From G963662905 sp963676725 (GTDB lineage Bacteria > Bacteroidota > Bacteroidia > Bacteroidales > WRLA01): a stretch of DNA of 64,000 nt. Shown one piece after another: positions 18,784 to 27,096 of this stretch. Numbering within the stretch: position 1 is the stretch's first letter; each line of letters opens with the position of its first letter. The stretch is taken from positions 3,596,001 to 3,660,000 of the forward strand of contig OY781463.1 in assembly GCA_963676725.1 (NCBI GenBank), written 5' to 3'. The notes below the pieces were generated by a model that worked only from the letters and a program-made list of their open reading frames with translations, made no database searches and was not told where the DNA came from. The translations under genes and the position numbers were made by a program.

Positions 18784-19440
18784 ATGGCATTAGATAAAAA
18801 CGGAATAGCAAAACGCATTGCTCAGGAATTAAAAGACGGATATTATGTAAACCTCGGTATTGGCATACCCACGCTTGTTGCGAATTATATCCCTGAAAAC
18901 ATGGAAGTTATATTGCATAGCGAAAATGGCTTGCTGGGCATTGGCCCATTTCCTGAAGAAGGAAAAGAGGATGCAGACCTCATCAATGCAGGCAAACAAA
19001 CGGTTACAGTATTACCGGGTGGTGCCTTTTTCGATTCAGCAACCAGCTTTGGAATGATACGAGGTGGACATATCGACCTTACTGTTCTTGGCGCTTTTGA
19101 AGTGTCGCAGCAAGGCGATATTGCAAGCTGGAAGGTTCCCGGAAAACTCATTAAAGGAATGGGCGGCGCAATGGACCTGGTCGCTGCAGCAAAAAACATT
19201 ATTGTGGCCATGCAGCATACAAATAGGGATGGCGCATCCAAATTATTGGAGAAATGTACTTTACCCCTAACGGGAATAAAATGCGTGAAAAAAATTGTTA
19301 CAGAACTTGCTGTCCTGGAAATCACCGAGGATGGTTTTCGCCTTCTGGAGCGCGCCCCCGGTGTAAGTGTTGAAGAAATCAAGGCCAAAACCTCAGGCAA
19401 ACTTATTATTGAAGGTGAAATTCCTGAAATGACGATATAA
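18784..19440 (+). CDS. 3-oxoacid CoA-transferase subunit B
   Basis: A 218-residue beta subunit carrying the catalytic glutamate (Glu47 in SENGLLGIGP), which forms the CoA thioester intermediate. The region GGHIDLTVLGAFEVSQQGD and the segment GKLIKGMGGAMDLV are family marks. It completes the enzyme with the gene at 18082. Donor specificity (succinyl versus butyryl) is open. Confidence 0.9.
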   Translation: MALDKNGIAKRIAQELKDGYYVNLGIGIPTLVANYIPENMEVILHSENGLLGIGPFPEEGKEDADLINAGKQTVTVLPGGAFFDSATSFGMIRGGHIDLTVLGAFEVSQQGDIASWKVPGKLIKGMGGAMDLVAAAKNIIVAMQHTNRDGASKLLEKCTLPLTGIKCVKKIVTELAVLEITEDGFRLLERAPGVSVEEIKAKTSGKLIIEGEIPEMTI

Positions 19441-19532
19441 GCATATCTGTCGTTTTTGCGGCATCAGATTATCAGCATTTTGCAGTGAACAAAACAGGCT
19501 TAATCAGACTTATTATAAATAAAAATCCTTCT

Positions 19533-20543
19533 ATGAATTATCCCAAAAAAGTTACAATTGGCGACATTACCGTTCGTGATGGCTTCCAGCATGAAGAGAA
19601 ATTCATCCCCACAGAAGCCAAAGTCTGGGTATTGGAACAGCTCATTCTTTCCGGTTTTAAGCATCTCGAAGTTTCCAATTTTGGCAATCCACGTGGCATG
19701 CCTCAATTTAAAGATGCTGATGATCTTTTCAAAAAAATCCGCAACAGCAAAAAAGTCGCTCATTTAATTAATGATGTGCAACTTACTGCCATCACCATCC
19801 GCGAACGCGCTATTGAACGCGCGATACAAGCCAAAAAAGATGGTTATGGCCCCGACAGAATCCTGCTGATGGTCAGCACAAGCGAATCGCATCAAAAGAA
19901 GAATAGCGGTTTAAGCCTGAAAGAATATTGGGCAATGGCCGAAAAATACATCCCCATGGCACAGGAAGCCGGTATAAAAGTAAATGGCACTGTAAGCACC
20001 ATTTGGGGCTGCCCCATCGAAGGACCAACACGCATGGAAGACGCCATTGATTTTGCACAAAGATGGTTTGATATTGGCGCCAATGATGTTGAACATGCAG
20101 ATCATGACGGCTCAGCATCCCCCGACAGGGTTTATCGATATTACAGCATGTTGATGGACAAAATCGGCAAGCCACAGAAGCAAATCGTTCATTTTCATAC
20201 GACAAGAGGCTGGGGATTGGCCAATGTGCTGGCAGCATTGCAGGCCGGAATGACCAATTATGAATCGAGCCTGGGCGGCATAGGCGGGCAACCTGCAAAT
20301 TTTGTAGATGGCGTGCCTGTTAGTGGCACAGGAGCCTATTATTATAAAGATCCCAATATCGTAGGACTCGTTTCTACAGAAGATATGCTGGTGATGATGG
20401 ATGAAATGGACATAGAAACCAATCTTGATATTGACCGTGTTCTCGAAACCGGTCGAATGACTGAACGGATTGTAGGCAGGCAATTGCGCTCTGAATGTAT
20501 TCGCAGTGGTCGCATCCCAAAAAATTTAACCGGAAGGAAATAA
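19533..20543 (+). CDS. Second HMG-CoA lyase-like DRE-TIM enzyme, loop cysteine missing
   Basis: A 336-residue member of the pyruvate carboxyltransferase/HMG-CoA lyase family. It keeps the entrance motif TVRDGFQHEE, the acidic strand LEVSNFGNPRGMPQ, the metal pair HFHTTRG and a late STEDML. The loop that holds the catalytic cysteine of true HMG-CoA lyases reads GGIGGQPANF, with Gln in the Cys place. So it is probably a relative with another lyase or aldolase reaction rather than a spare HMG-CoA lyase. ATG 19533 fits the family N terminus; a GTG at 19485 is in frame but adds an unlikely lead. It sits between the CoA-transferase and acyl-CoA dehydrogenase genes. Confidence 0.7.
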   Translation: MNYPKKVTIGDITVRDGFQHEEKFIPTEAKVWVLEQLILSGFKHLEVSNFGNPRGMPQFKDADDLFKKIRNSKKVAHLINDVQLTAITIRERAIERAIQAKKDGYGPDRILLMVSTSESHQKKNSGLSLKEYWAMAEKYIPMAQEAGIKVNGTVSTIWGCPIEGPTRMEDAIDFAQRWFDIGANDVEHADHDGSASPDRVYRYYSMLMDKIGKPQKQIVHFHTTRGWGLANVLAALQAGMTNYESSLGGIGGQPANFVDGVPVSGTGAYYYKDPNIVGLVSTEDMLVMMDEMDIETNLDIDRVLETGRMTERIVGRQLRSECIRSGRIPKNLTGRK

Positions 20544-20552
20544 AGCAAGCTT

Positions 20553-21707
20553 ATGATGAATTTTGAACTAGAAGAAGAGCATAAATTTATCCGCAATAGT
20601 GTACGTGATTTTGCTGAACGCGAAATAAAGCCATTAGCACAAGAACTCGACGAAAAAGGGGAATTCTCTGTTGAACTCACCCGCCGCATGGGGGAACTTG
20701 GGCTTTTTGGAATGTACCTTCCCGAGAAATATGGCGGACAAGGTATGGATACCTTAAGCTATATTATTGCCGTTGAGGAAATTGCACGTGTTGATGGCAG
20801 TCATGCCGCTACCTTGGCTGCACATAATTCATTGGGTATTGGCCCGATTTACTATTATGGAAATGAGGAACAAAAACAAAAATACCTGCCTCAATTATGC
20901 AGCGGAAACGCTCTCTGGGGCTTTGGACTCACAGAACCTGATGCCGGTTCAGATTCACGCGGAACAAAAACAACAGCACGTATTGAAAAGGGTAATTGGG
21001 TCATCAACGGATCTAAAATATTTATCACAAACGCATCAGCGCCCATAAGCATCGGCTCGACCGTGCAGGCAATTACAGGAGAGAAAAACGGCAAAAAAAC
21101 CTATAGCACCATAATTGTTGAAAATGGAACTGAGGGTTTTAAAGCAGTGGAAATGCATGGCAAAATGATGTGGCGTGCTTCCAATACTTCCGAGCTTTAT
21201 TTCGATGATTGCCGCGTTCCGGAAAACAATTTACTGGGCGAATTGGGGCAAGGCTCAAAAATCATGCTGAGCACCCTTGATAACGGAAGGCTGAGCATTG
21301 GCGCCATGGGGCTTGGATTGGCACAAGGTGCTTTTGAAATGGCTCGCACCTATGCGCGCGAACGGAAACAATTTGGAAAACCCATCGCTGAATTTCAGGT
21401 AATTGCCTTTAAGCTTGCCGATATGGCCACCAAAATTGAATTGGCCCGAAACCTATTGTATAAAGCCTGCCGCATGAAAGATCAGGGTGTTGCTTTTGGC
21501 AAGGAAGCAGCCATGGCAAAACTTTATTGCAGCGAAGTTGCCAAAGAAGTTGCCGATGAAGCCGTGCAAATTCATGGCGGCTACGGACTTATGAAAGACT
21601 ATCCCATCGAAAGGTTTTACCGCGACCAGCGACTGCTCCAAATTGGAGAAGGAACCTCGGAAATACAAAGATTGGTTATCGCACGATACATCATGAATGA
21701 AGTTTAA
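20553..21707 (+). CDS. Short-chain acyl-CoA dehydrogenase
   Basis: A 384-residue FAD enzyme (ATG ATG at 20553/20556). Family signatures are GLTEPDAGSDSRG and QIHGGYGLMKDYPIERFYRD. The catalytic base is Glu366 in QIGEGTSEIQR, the position used by short/medium-chain and branched short-chain enzymes. Isovaleryl-CoA dehydrogenases have a small residue there and a glutamate in an earlier helix, where this protein has LDNGRLS. It therefore fits butyryl-CoA or isobutyryl/2-methylbutyryl-CoA better than isovaleryl-CoA. With IcmF upstream, butyryl-CoA to crotonyl-CoA is the most coherent role. The electron acceptor, presumably ETF, is not encoded here. Confidence 0.85.
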   Translation: MMNFELEEEHKFIRNSVRDFAEREIKPLAQELDEKGEFSVELTRRMGELGLFGMYLPEKYGGQGMDTLSYIIAVEEIARVDGSHAATLAAHNSLGIGPIYYYGNEEQKQKYLPQLCSGNALWGFGLTEPDAGSDSRGTKTTARIEKGNWVINGSKIFITNASAPISIGSTVQAITGEKNGKKTYSTIIVENGTEGFKAVEMHGKMMWRASNTSELYFDDCRVPENNLLGELGQGSKIMLSTLDNGRLSIGAMGLGLAQGAFEMARTYARERKQFGKPIAEFQVIAFKLADMATKIELARNLLYKACRMKDQGVAFGKEAAMAKLYCSEVAKEVADEAVQIHGGYGLMKDYPIERFYRDQRLLQIGEGTSEIQRLVIARYIMNEV

Positions 21708-21735
21708 TTTATCACACAATTAAAATCCCCATCAC

Positions 21736-22812
21736 ATGAAAAAGAAACGCATATTAGTAATTAATCCTCGCACTGCTTTTACGAAAATAGCCATTTTTGA
21801 TGAAAACAAACTGGTATACCTTAATAAAGTAAACCATAGCGCAGAAGAGTTGCGTCCCTTTAAAAAGATTACGGATCAGCACGAATACCGACTTAATATT
21901 GTTTTATCTGAGCTTGAAAAAGCAGAATTCCCTCCCGAAAGCATTGATATTGTTGCCGCACGTGGCGGAATGGTAAAACCATTAAAGTCAGGCGTTTACA
22001 AAGTCAGCAAAAAAATGGTTGATGATATGCTCCATAACCCTATGGGAGATGACAGCGTGAATCTAGGCTGCGTTATTGCTTATGAAATGGTACAAAAAAT
22101 GCCACACGCTCAGGCTTTTACATCCAATCCTATTGTTGTAGATGAGCTCATTGATGAAGCACGCATCAGCGGACATCCTGATTTTGAACGCCGTTCTGTT
22201 TTTCATGCTTTAAATCAAAAAGCGATTGCCCGAAAATACGCCAAAACCAATATGAAGCGCTATGAAGACATAAATCTGGTTGTAGCTCATCTTGGCATGG
22301 GCATCACCATCGGTGCGCACCGAAAAGGACGCGTTATTGATGTAAACCAAGGCTTTGATGGCGGCGGACCATTTACACCCAAACGCTCCGGTACTTTGCC
22401 TGTTGGCGACCTGATTAGGATGTGTTATAGCGGCAAATATACCGAAGAAGAAATGCTTGCAAAAGAAATGGGCGAAGGCGGAATGAAGGCGTATCTGGGA
22501 ACAGATAGTGTTTATGAAGCAGAACAACGACTGAATAATGGCGATAAAAAAGCTGAACTTATCATGAAAGCGATGGTGCATCAAATCACAAAATCCATTG
22601 GCGCTTATTCGGCCATACTAAAATGCGATATTGATGCAATACTTATAACAGGTGGCATTGCCAATTCAAAATGGATGACGGAGCAAATTATCGAAAATGT
22701 CCAAAAAATTGCACCCGTACATGTATATCCCGGTGGCGATGAAATGGAATCGCTGGCAAATAATACTTTAATGGCATTAAGAGGAGAAATTGCCCTTAGG
22801 GAATATGAATAA
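21736..22812 (+). CDS. buk: Butyrate kinase or branched-chain fatty acid kinase
   Basis: A 358-residue acetokinase-family enzyme. It opens ILVINPRTAFTKIAIFD and has VAARGGMVKPLKSGVY, the phosphate-binding stretch VVAHLGMGITIGAHRKGR, FDGGGPFTPKRSGTLP and the adenosine-binding ITGGIANS. It interconverts butyrate (or isobutyrate/isovalerate) and the acyl phosphate. Its usual partner, phosphate butyryltransferase, is not adjacent in this window. That leaves open whether it activates external acids or makes ATP from acyl-phosphate produced elsewhere. Gap of 28 bases from the dehydrogenase gene. Confidence 0.9.
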   Translation: MKKKRILVINPRTAFTKIAIFDENKLVYLNKVNHSAEELRPFKKITDQHEYRLNIVLSELEKAEFPPESIDIVAARGGMVKPLKSGVYKVSKKMVDDMLHNPMGDDSVNLGCVIAYEMVQKMPHAQAFTSNPIVVDELIDEARISGHPDFERRSVFHALNQKAIARKYAKTNMKRYEDINLVVAHLGMGITIGAHRKGRVIDVNQGFDGGGPFTPKRSGTLPVGDLIRMCYSGKYTEEEMLAKEMGEGGMKAYLGTDSVYEAEQRLNNGDKKAELIMKAMVHQITKSIGAYSAILKCDIDAILITGGIANSKWMTEQIIENVQKIAPVHVYPGGDEMESLANNTLMALRGEIALREYE

Positions 22813-22903
22813 ACCATAGAAATATTGGGACAGCTTTCGCCTTGGGATTGATGGTGGAGTTGAAGAAGGCTTCCCTATTTTACGAAACATCAATTTGTAT
22901 AAA

Positions 22904-23677
22904 ATGGAATTAATCAATCTTCAATACGAGAAAAAAGAACACATTGCCCTAATCACGATCAAGCGCCCTGAGGTCATGAATGCCCTGAACAGCCGCTTCT
23001 TCGATGAAATGGAATTCCTGATCGAGAAAAGCACTGAGGACGAAGAAGTTCGTGTTCTTATTGTCTCAGGCGATGGAAAAGCCTTTGCAGCCGGCGCCGA
23101 TATCAGCGAAATGAAGGATAAAAACCAGGAAGAAGGCAGTGCCTTTTCGCAAAGAGGCCAGCAGGTTTTTAATCTGATTGGAAACACCAACAAAATTGTA
23201 ATCGCTGCAATTAATGGCTATGCTTTGGGCGGAGGAATGGAACTGGCAATGGCTTGCGATTTTCGTTTTGCCTCAGAAAAAGCAAAATTCGGCCAGCCGG
23301 AAGTAAATCTGGGCCTTATTCCCGGATATGCAGGTACTCAAAGATTATCAAGGCTTTGCGGACTTGGAAATGCATTATACCTGCTTACAACAGCAGAGAT
23401 GATTGATGCAGAAACCGCAGTTAGAATGGGGCTGGTTCAAAAAATATTTAGCCCGGAAAGCCTTCTAGAAGAAAGCATAAAAACCGCACAGGCAATTGCA
23501 TCCAAAGGACCAAAAGCCGTGGAACAAGTCAAAGCCGTTTGCCGAAAAGGACTTGAAATGGACTTTATGGCCGGCAGTGCCCTGGAAAGCAAGGAGTTCG
23601 GAAAACTCTTTGGTAAAGGAAATCAAGGATATGAAGGCATGAGCGCTTTCCTTGAAAAGAGAAAGCCCCAGTGGTAA
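22904..23677 (+). CDS. crt: Enoyl-CoA hydratase (crotonase)
   Basis: A 257-residue hydratase. Oxyanion-hole motifs AAGADISEMKDK and GYALGGGMELAMACD are canonical, with catalytic Glu113 and Glu133 (FGQPEVNLGLIPG) both present. This distinguishes it from the liuC-type paralog at 14389, which lacks the first glutamate. It would hydrate crotonyl-CoA to 3-hydroxybutyryl-CoA. ATG 22904 is preferred over an in-frame TTG nine bases earlier. Confidence 0.9.
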   Translation: MELINLQYEKKEHIALITIKRPEVMNALNSRFFDEMEFLIEKSTEDEEVRVLIVSGDGKAFAAGADISEMKDKNQEEGSAFSQRGQQVFNLIGNTNKIVIAAINGYALGGGMELAMACDFRFASEKAKFGQPEVNLGLIPGYAGTQRLSRLCGLGNALYLLTTAEMIDAETAVRMGLVQKIFSPESLLEESIKTAQAIASKGPKAVEQVKAVCRKGLEMDFMAGSALESKEFGKLFGKGNQGYEGMSAFLEKRKPQW

Positions 23678-23744
23678 AAAAAATTTATCATAATATATCT
23701 ATTTATAGACATATCTTAATTTGTAAACCCAAAAATGCAATAAA

Positions 23745-25088
23745 ATGGAATATACAGAAAGACTGCAAAACGTCAGTGTACTAGGAGCAGCAGGAAAAAT
23801 GGGCAGTGGCATTCTTTTGTTAACAGCAGTAGAAATGGCCGACCTCAGCCTGTTGCCGGAAAATAAAGACAAAAATTTTGTTCTGAATGCTATTGATTTA
23901 TCAGATTCAGGACTTGCAGGACTAATGCGCTATCTCAGGGTGCAGGTCAGGAAAATCGCTGAGAAAAAAACCGTTTGGCTGCGAAAAATCTATGCAGAGC
24001 GTGCCGACCTTATCGAAAACGGGGAAATCATTGATGAATATATTTTCCATGTTCTGAATATAGTGCGTCCGAGCCAACAGATTGAAGCAGCGAGAAGCTC
24101 TCATTTGGTTTTTGAAGCCGTTAGCGAGAATCCGAAGCTCAAAAAAATGCTTTTTGAACGCATCAATAAGGACAACGAGCTAAAGCCCTGGTTTTTCACA
24201 AACACATCTTCTATTCCAATCGCACAAATCAATGCCGACGCAAGCCTTGAAGGGCGTGTACTCGGTTTCCATTTTTACAATCCCCCTGCTGTTCAAAAGC
24301 TTGTAGAGCTGATTAGCATCAAAGAAAATAGCGAGGAAATGCTTGCTTTTGCCCTTGATTATGCAAAACGCTTGCGCAAGATTGTAGTACATTCCAATGA
24401 TATAGCAGGCTTTATCGGAAACGGGCACTTTATGCGCGATGCACTTTTTGGCATTCAGATGGCGGAAAAACTCAGTGCAGAAATGCCACTTCATGAAGCC
24501 ATTTATGCCGTTAATAAAATGAGCCAAGATTTTCTTGTCAGGCCAATGGGAATTTTTCAATTAATTGATTATGTAGGTATTGATGTTGTTCAATATATTA
24601 TGCAGGTCATGAACCCACATCTTGAAAATGAAGATCTGCACAGCTCCTTGCTCGATCAATTGATGACCTTAGGAGTAAAAGGCGGCCAAAATCCTGATGG
24701 TTCACAAAAAGACGGTTTTCTGCGCTATGAAAAAGGCAGGCTAAATGCCGTTTATTGCCCCAACTCTAAGGGATACATCAGCATGGATACATTTTCGGCA
24801 AAAACCGACGATTTTCTTGGTGAACTTCCACAAAATTACATTCCATGGAAAGGCATTATCCGCAGTAAAAATCGGGACGCACATTTTGCATCCTATTTCG
24901 GGGAAATGAGCAAAAGCAAGAACAAAGGAGCACTGCTTGCGATGGAATACGGGAAGAATTCAGCAAATATTGGAGAAAAACTTGTTGCCGCTCAGGTAGC
25001 CAAAAGCATTGAGGATGTCAATACGGTAATGCTTACAGGATTTTTCCATGCGTATGGACCGATAAATAATTATTTTTCAGCATCATAA
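23745..25088 (+). CDS. 3-hydroxyacyl-CoA dehydrogenase family protein
   Basis: A 447-residue protein with a Rossmann NAD motif (VSVLGAAGKMGSG) at the N terminus and the catalytic region GFHFYNPPAVQKLVELI followed by DIAGFIGNGHFMRDA. It is longer than the 280-residue bacterial HbdA type, with insertions after the first strand and a long C-terminal half, but is not fused to a hydratase. It should oxidise 3-hydroxybutyryl-CoA to acetoacetyl-CoA between the crotonase and thiolase genes that flank it. The insertion is unusual enough that substrate range is uncertain. Confidence 0.85.
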   Translation: MEYTERLQNVSVLGAAGKMGSGILLLTAVEMADLSLLPENKDKNFVLNAIDLSDSGLAGLMRYLRVQVRKIAEKKTVWLRKIYAERADLIENGEIIDEYIFHVLNIVRPSQQIEAARSSHLVFEAVSENPKLKKMLFERINKDNELKPWFFTNTSSIPIAQINADASLEGRVLGFHFYNPPAVQKLVELISIKENSEEMLAFALDYAKRLRKIVVHSNDIAGFIGNGHFMRDALFGIQMAEKLSAEMPLHEAIYAVNKMSQDFLVRPMGIFQLIDYVGIDVVQYIMQVMNPHLENEDLHSSLLDQLMTLGVKGGQNPDGSQKDGFLRYEKGRLNAVYCPNSKGYISMDTFSAKTDDFLGELPQNYIPWKGIIRSKNRDAHFASYFGEMSKSKNKGALLAMEYGKNSANIGEKLVAAQVAKSIEDVNTVMLTGFFHAYGPINNYFSAS

Positions 25089-25099
25089 AAAACACCGCC

Positions 25100-26347
25100 A
25101 TGAAAAATTTAAGAAAAAAAATATATCTGACAGCAGGCTATAACACCACATCCCTGGGAACAGGGCGTAAAGAATTTAACCCAAAAAAGCCCAGACCGGG
25201 TTTGGAACACTATTTTAAAGAAGCCGGTGAAGGTGTTTTAAAACAAATTGGCGGCGCAGAAAATGTAGACGAAACAGTGATTGGCAATTTTATGGCTGCA
25301 CGCTTTAATAAGCAAGCCAATCTGCCCGGTTTTGCGCCTATGATCGACAAAGCATTGGAATGGAAGCCCAGTACTGCTGTTGAGGGTGCTTGTGGATCAG
25401 GAGGTTTAGCCTTAACTACCGCCCTTCGATCTGTTTTAGCAGAAACTGCGGATGTAGTGCTTGCTTTGGGCATCGAGGTGCAAAATACCGTAAAAGCCAT
25501 ATATGGTGCTGATATCCTAGCAGGAGCAGGATGGTATCCAAAACGTAAAAACGGCCATGCCTATTTTTTCCCCGGACAATTCAGCGATCGTGCAGGAGCA
25601 TACTACGAACGCTATGGAAAGGAAAAAGCTCGAAAAGGGATGGCTCGTTGGTATAAAAATGCGATTGTAAATGCCCGTTTGGATCCTACAGCCCAGGAAT
25701 ATCAGAACACACATCCCGATCCGGAAGCTCTTGCATTAAAAACAGAACCCAATGGAAGAAGCTTTGTAGATAATCTGACGATTTTTGATTGCAGCAAGGT
25801 CTCTGATGGTGCCAGTGGAATACTCCTCCTTTCTGAAGAAGGCCTGGAAAAAACAGGCATCAATAAAAAAGATACCGTAGAACTCGTTGGCTGGGCACAA
25901 GTGGAGCGAAATATCACCGAAGACCCCACAGACCTTACAGAACTTGAAACCATAAAAAGAGCCGCAGCACAGGCATTACAAAATGCCGGAATTACTGTGG
26001 ATCAGCTTGCTACAGTGGAAACCCACGATTGTTTCTCCATAGCCGGAATCCTTGCCATTGAAGCACTCGGACTGGCAGAAAAAGGCGAAGGCGCCGATTT
26101 CGTTGCAGCCGGACACACAGCGAGGGAGGGGAAAATCCCTTTCAATACAACAGGAGGACTGATTGGCTGGGGGCATCCTACAGGAGCAACCGGAGTACAT
26201 CAGGCGGTTACCATTTGGCAGCAATTGAGCGGAAAAGCTGGCGCTGCACAAATTAATATTCCTGCTGACAAACCTTATGGTATGAGCATTAATATGGGTG
26301 GTGATGATGTTACCGTTGTAGCGATGGTCTATAAAAAAGTTGATTAA
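25100..26347 (+). CDS. Thiolase, SCP2-like acetyl-CoA acyltransferase
   Basis: A 415-residue thiolase-fold enzyme. Nucleophilic Cys98 is in VEGACGSGG, the second set is THDCFS, and the C-terminal loop is GGLIGWGHPTGATGV with its conserved histidine. The motif spellings are those of SCP2-type thiolases rather than the classic PhaA/AtoB type. It closes the locus by cleaving acetoacetyl-CoA to two acetyl-CoA. It starts 11 bases after the dehydrogenase stop. A weak hairpin (GTAATT/AATTAC at 26353-26368) followed by T-rich sequence may end the transcript. Confidence 0.88.
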   Translation: MKNLRKKIYLTAGYNTTSLGTGRKEFNPKKPRPGLEHYFKEAGEGVLKQIGGAENVDETVIGNFMAARFNKQANLPGFAPMIDKALEWKPSTAVEGACGSGGLALTTALRSVLAETADVVLALGIEVQNTVKAIYGADILAGAGWYPKRKNGHAYFFPGQFSDRAGAYYERYGKEKARKGMARWYKNAIVNARLDPTAQEYQNTHPDPEALALKTEPNGRSFVDNLTIFDCSKVSDGASGILLLSEEGLEKTGINKKDTVELVGWAQVERNITEDPTDLTELETIKRAAAQALQNAGITVDQLATVETHDCFSIAGILAIEALGLAEKGEGADFVAAGHTAREGKIPFNTTGGLIGWGHPTGATGVHQAVTIWQQLSGKAGAAQINIPADKPYGMSINMGGDDVTVVAMVYKKVD

Positions 26348-26379
26348 GGAGGGTAATTCCGAAATTACTAATGGTTTTT

Positions 26380-26414
26380 ACTAGGGGCTTTGATTTAAGA
26401 TCAAAGTTCCTAGT
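26380..26414. repeat. Imperfect 15-bp inverted repeat after the thiolase gene
   Basis: Arms ACTAGGGGCTTTGAT (26380-26394) and ATCAAAGTTCCTAGT (26400-26414) pair at 13 of 15 positions around a 5-base loop. There is no following T-tract, so it is not a typical terminator. It opens a 750-base non-coding stretch (26348-27096) that contains several hairpins and decayed repeats and no gene I would support. Confidence 0.6.
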
Positions 26415-26427
26415 GGGTTTGTAATAC

Positions 26428-26475
26428 TGGCGCGGATATGTAATCCGTGACATTCTTTCTCGTATTAATCCATAC
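26428..26475 (+). repeat. Left copy of a dispersed direct repeat (segment 1)
   Basis: The stretch with CTGGCGC and AATCCGTGACAT matches 33986-34033 in the same orientation with scattered mismatches. Together with the 26648 repeat it brackets the accessory island. Confidence 0.6.
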
Positions 26476-26543
26476 ACTCAATTTAAAGAGCACAAAACCA
26501 CATGTTATAAGGACAAATATTAGACGACATTTCCTGCTAATTT

Positions 26544-26634
26544 AGGCTGGGCTTACAGCCCGCAATGCCTTCTATAAATTAGAATAGCCAAAGGCGATGC
26601 CCTTGGCTATTCTAATTTGGCCTTTCAGGCCGCG
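26544..26634. repeat. REP-like cluster of three hairpins
   Basis: Three adjacent stem-loops: GGGCT-TAC-AGCCC (about 26548-26561), a long one with arms AAATTAGAATAGCCAA (26576-26591) and its complement (26603-26618), and GGCCT-TTC-AGGCC (about 26619-26631). Such clusters resemble bacterial REP/BIME elements placed between operons. A role as transcription or mRNA-end boundary after the thiolase gene is possible. Confidence 0.65.
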
Positions 26635-26647
26635 TATTACTTCTGCA

Positions 26648-26727
26648 AAACGGGTTTTCGTGTGAAATTCTCAAATATTAATTCTATGCAGGGACTTTTC
26701 GCCATTTCGCGATCGCATAGCCAACGC
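26648..26727 (-). pseudogene. Decayed 3' end copy of the small PID-CTERM-like gene
   Basis: This 80-base stretch matches 34349-34427, and the core from CTATGCAGGGACTTTTCGCC onward is identical for 40 bases. In the intact gene at 34388-34609 the same bases encode the last residues YAIAKWRKVPA and the stop. Here nothing upstream of that tail survives, so it is either a gene relic or the duplicated end of an integration site. Confidence 0.75.
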
Positions 26728-26971
26728 TATTTAGTTTCTGTCCATGGAGTCGTGAGTTTGCTCTATAAAGTTCAAATTCAAGGTGCTATGCTGCACTGTG
26801 CTGAGCACAGTCGAAGTAAGTTGGTCGAAGTGCGTGTAAAAAATCCAAACCGGATAATACTCAGGTATTTGAGGATTTGGATTTTGAGCAATCCCGAATT
26901 TTCGGGATGACTGGTTTCAACTCCAAGAATAAGGCTGAGATCGGACATTATGGACAGAAACTATTTAGCAG
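26727..26971. repeat. Stretch bounded by 20-bp inverted repeats
   Basis: GCTATTTAGTTTCTGTCCAT (from about 26726) reappears inverted, ending near 26971, at 18 of 20 positions. The 245 bases between contain an internal TTTGGATTT inverted repeat and an ATCCCGAA/TTCGGGAT hairpin but no credible gene. The size and ends suggest a small non-autonomous element. Confidence 0.5.
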
Positions 26972-27037
26972 AAGAAGCCAACAGCCACTGAGTGTATAGA
27001 TTATATACCCAAACAAAGAATTATTATTTTTAATATC

Positions 27038-27081
27038 GTCTTATAATCCCGTATATTTGCAAATACACTGTATTATAAGAC
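27038..27081. promoter_or_regulatory. 44-bp dyad operator over the xre promoter
   Basis: A dyad centred at 27059.5: outer arms GTCTTATAAT/ATTATAAGAC and inner perfect palindrome ATTTGCAAAT, with 19 of 22 base pairs matched. It covers the -7 box at 27052-27059, 16 bases before the regulator start. That is the layout of an autorepressor site for the XRE protein encoded next. Confidence 0.75.
27052..27059 (+). promoter_or_regulatory. -7 element of the xre toxin-antitoxin operon
   Basis: TATATTTG fits the Bacteroidota -7 consensus and lies at the centre of the dyad operator, so repressor binding would block it directly. The -33 element is not clear. Confidence 0.6.
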
Positions 27082-27096
27082 TCAAAATAGGATTAT

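Noticed and set aside
26617..26910. 97-residue frame in the repeat-rich gap
   Set aside because: It spans the REP hairpin, the gene relic and the inverted-repeat stretch, so it is made of repeats rather than a gene.
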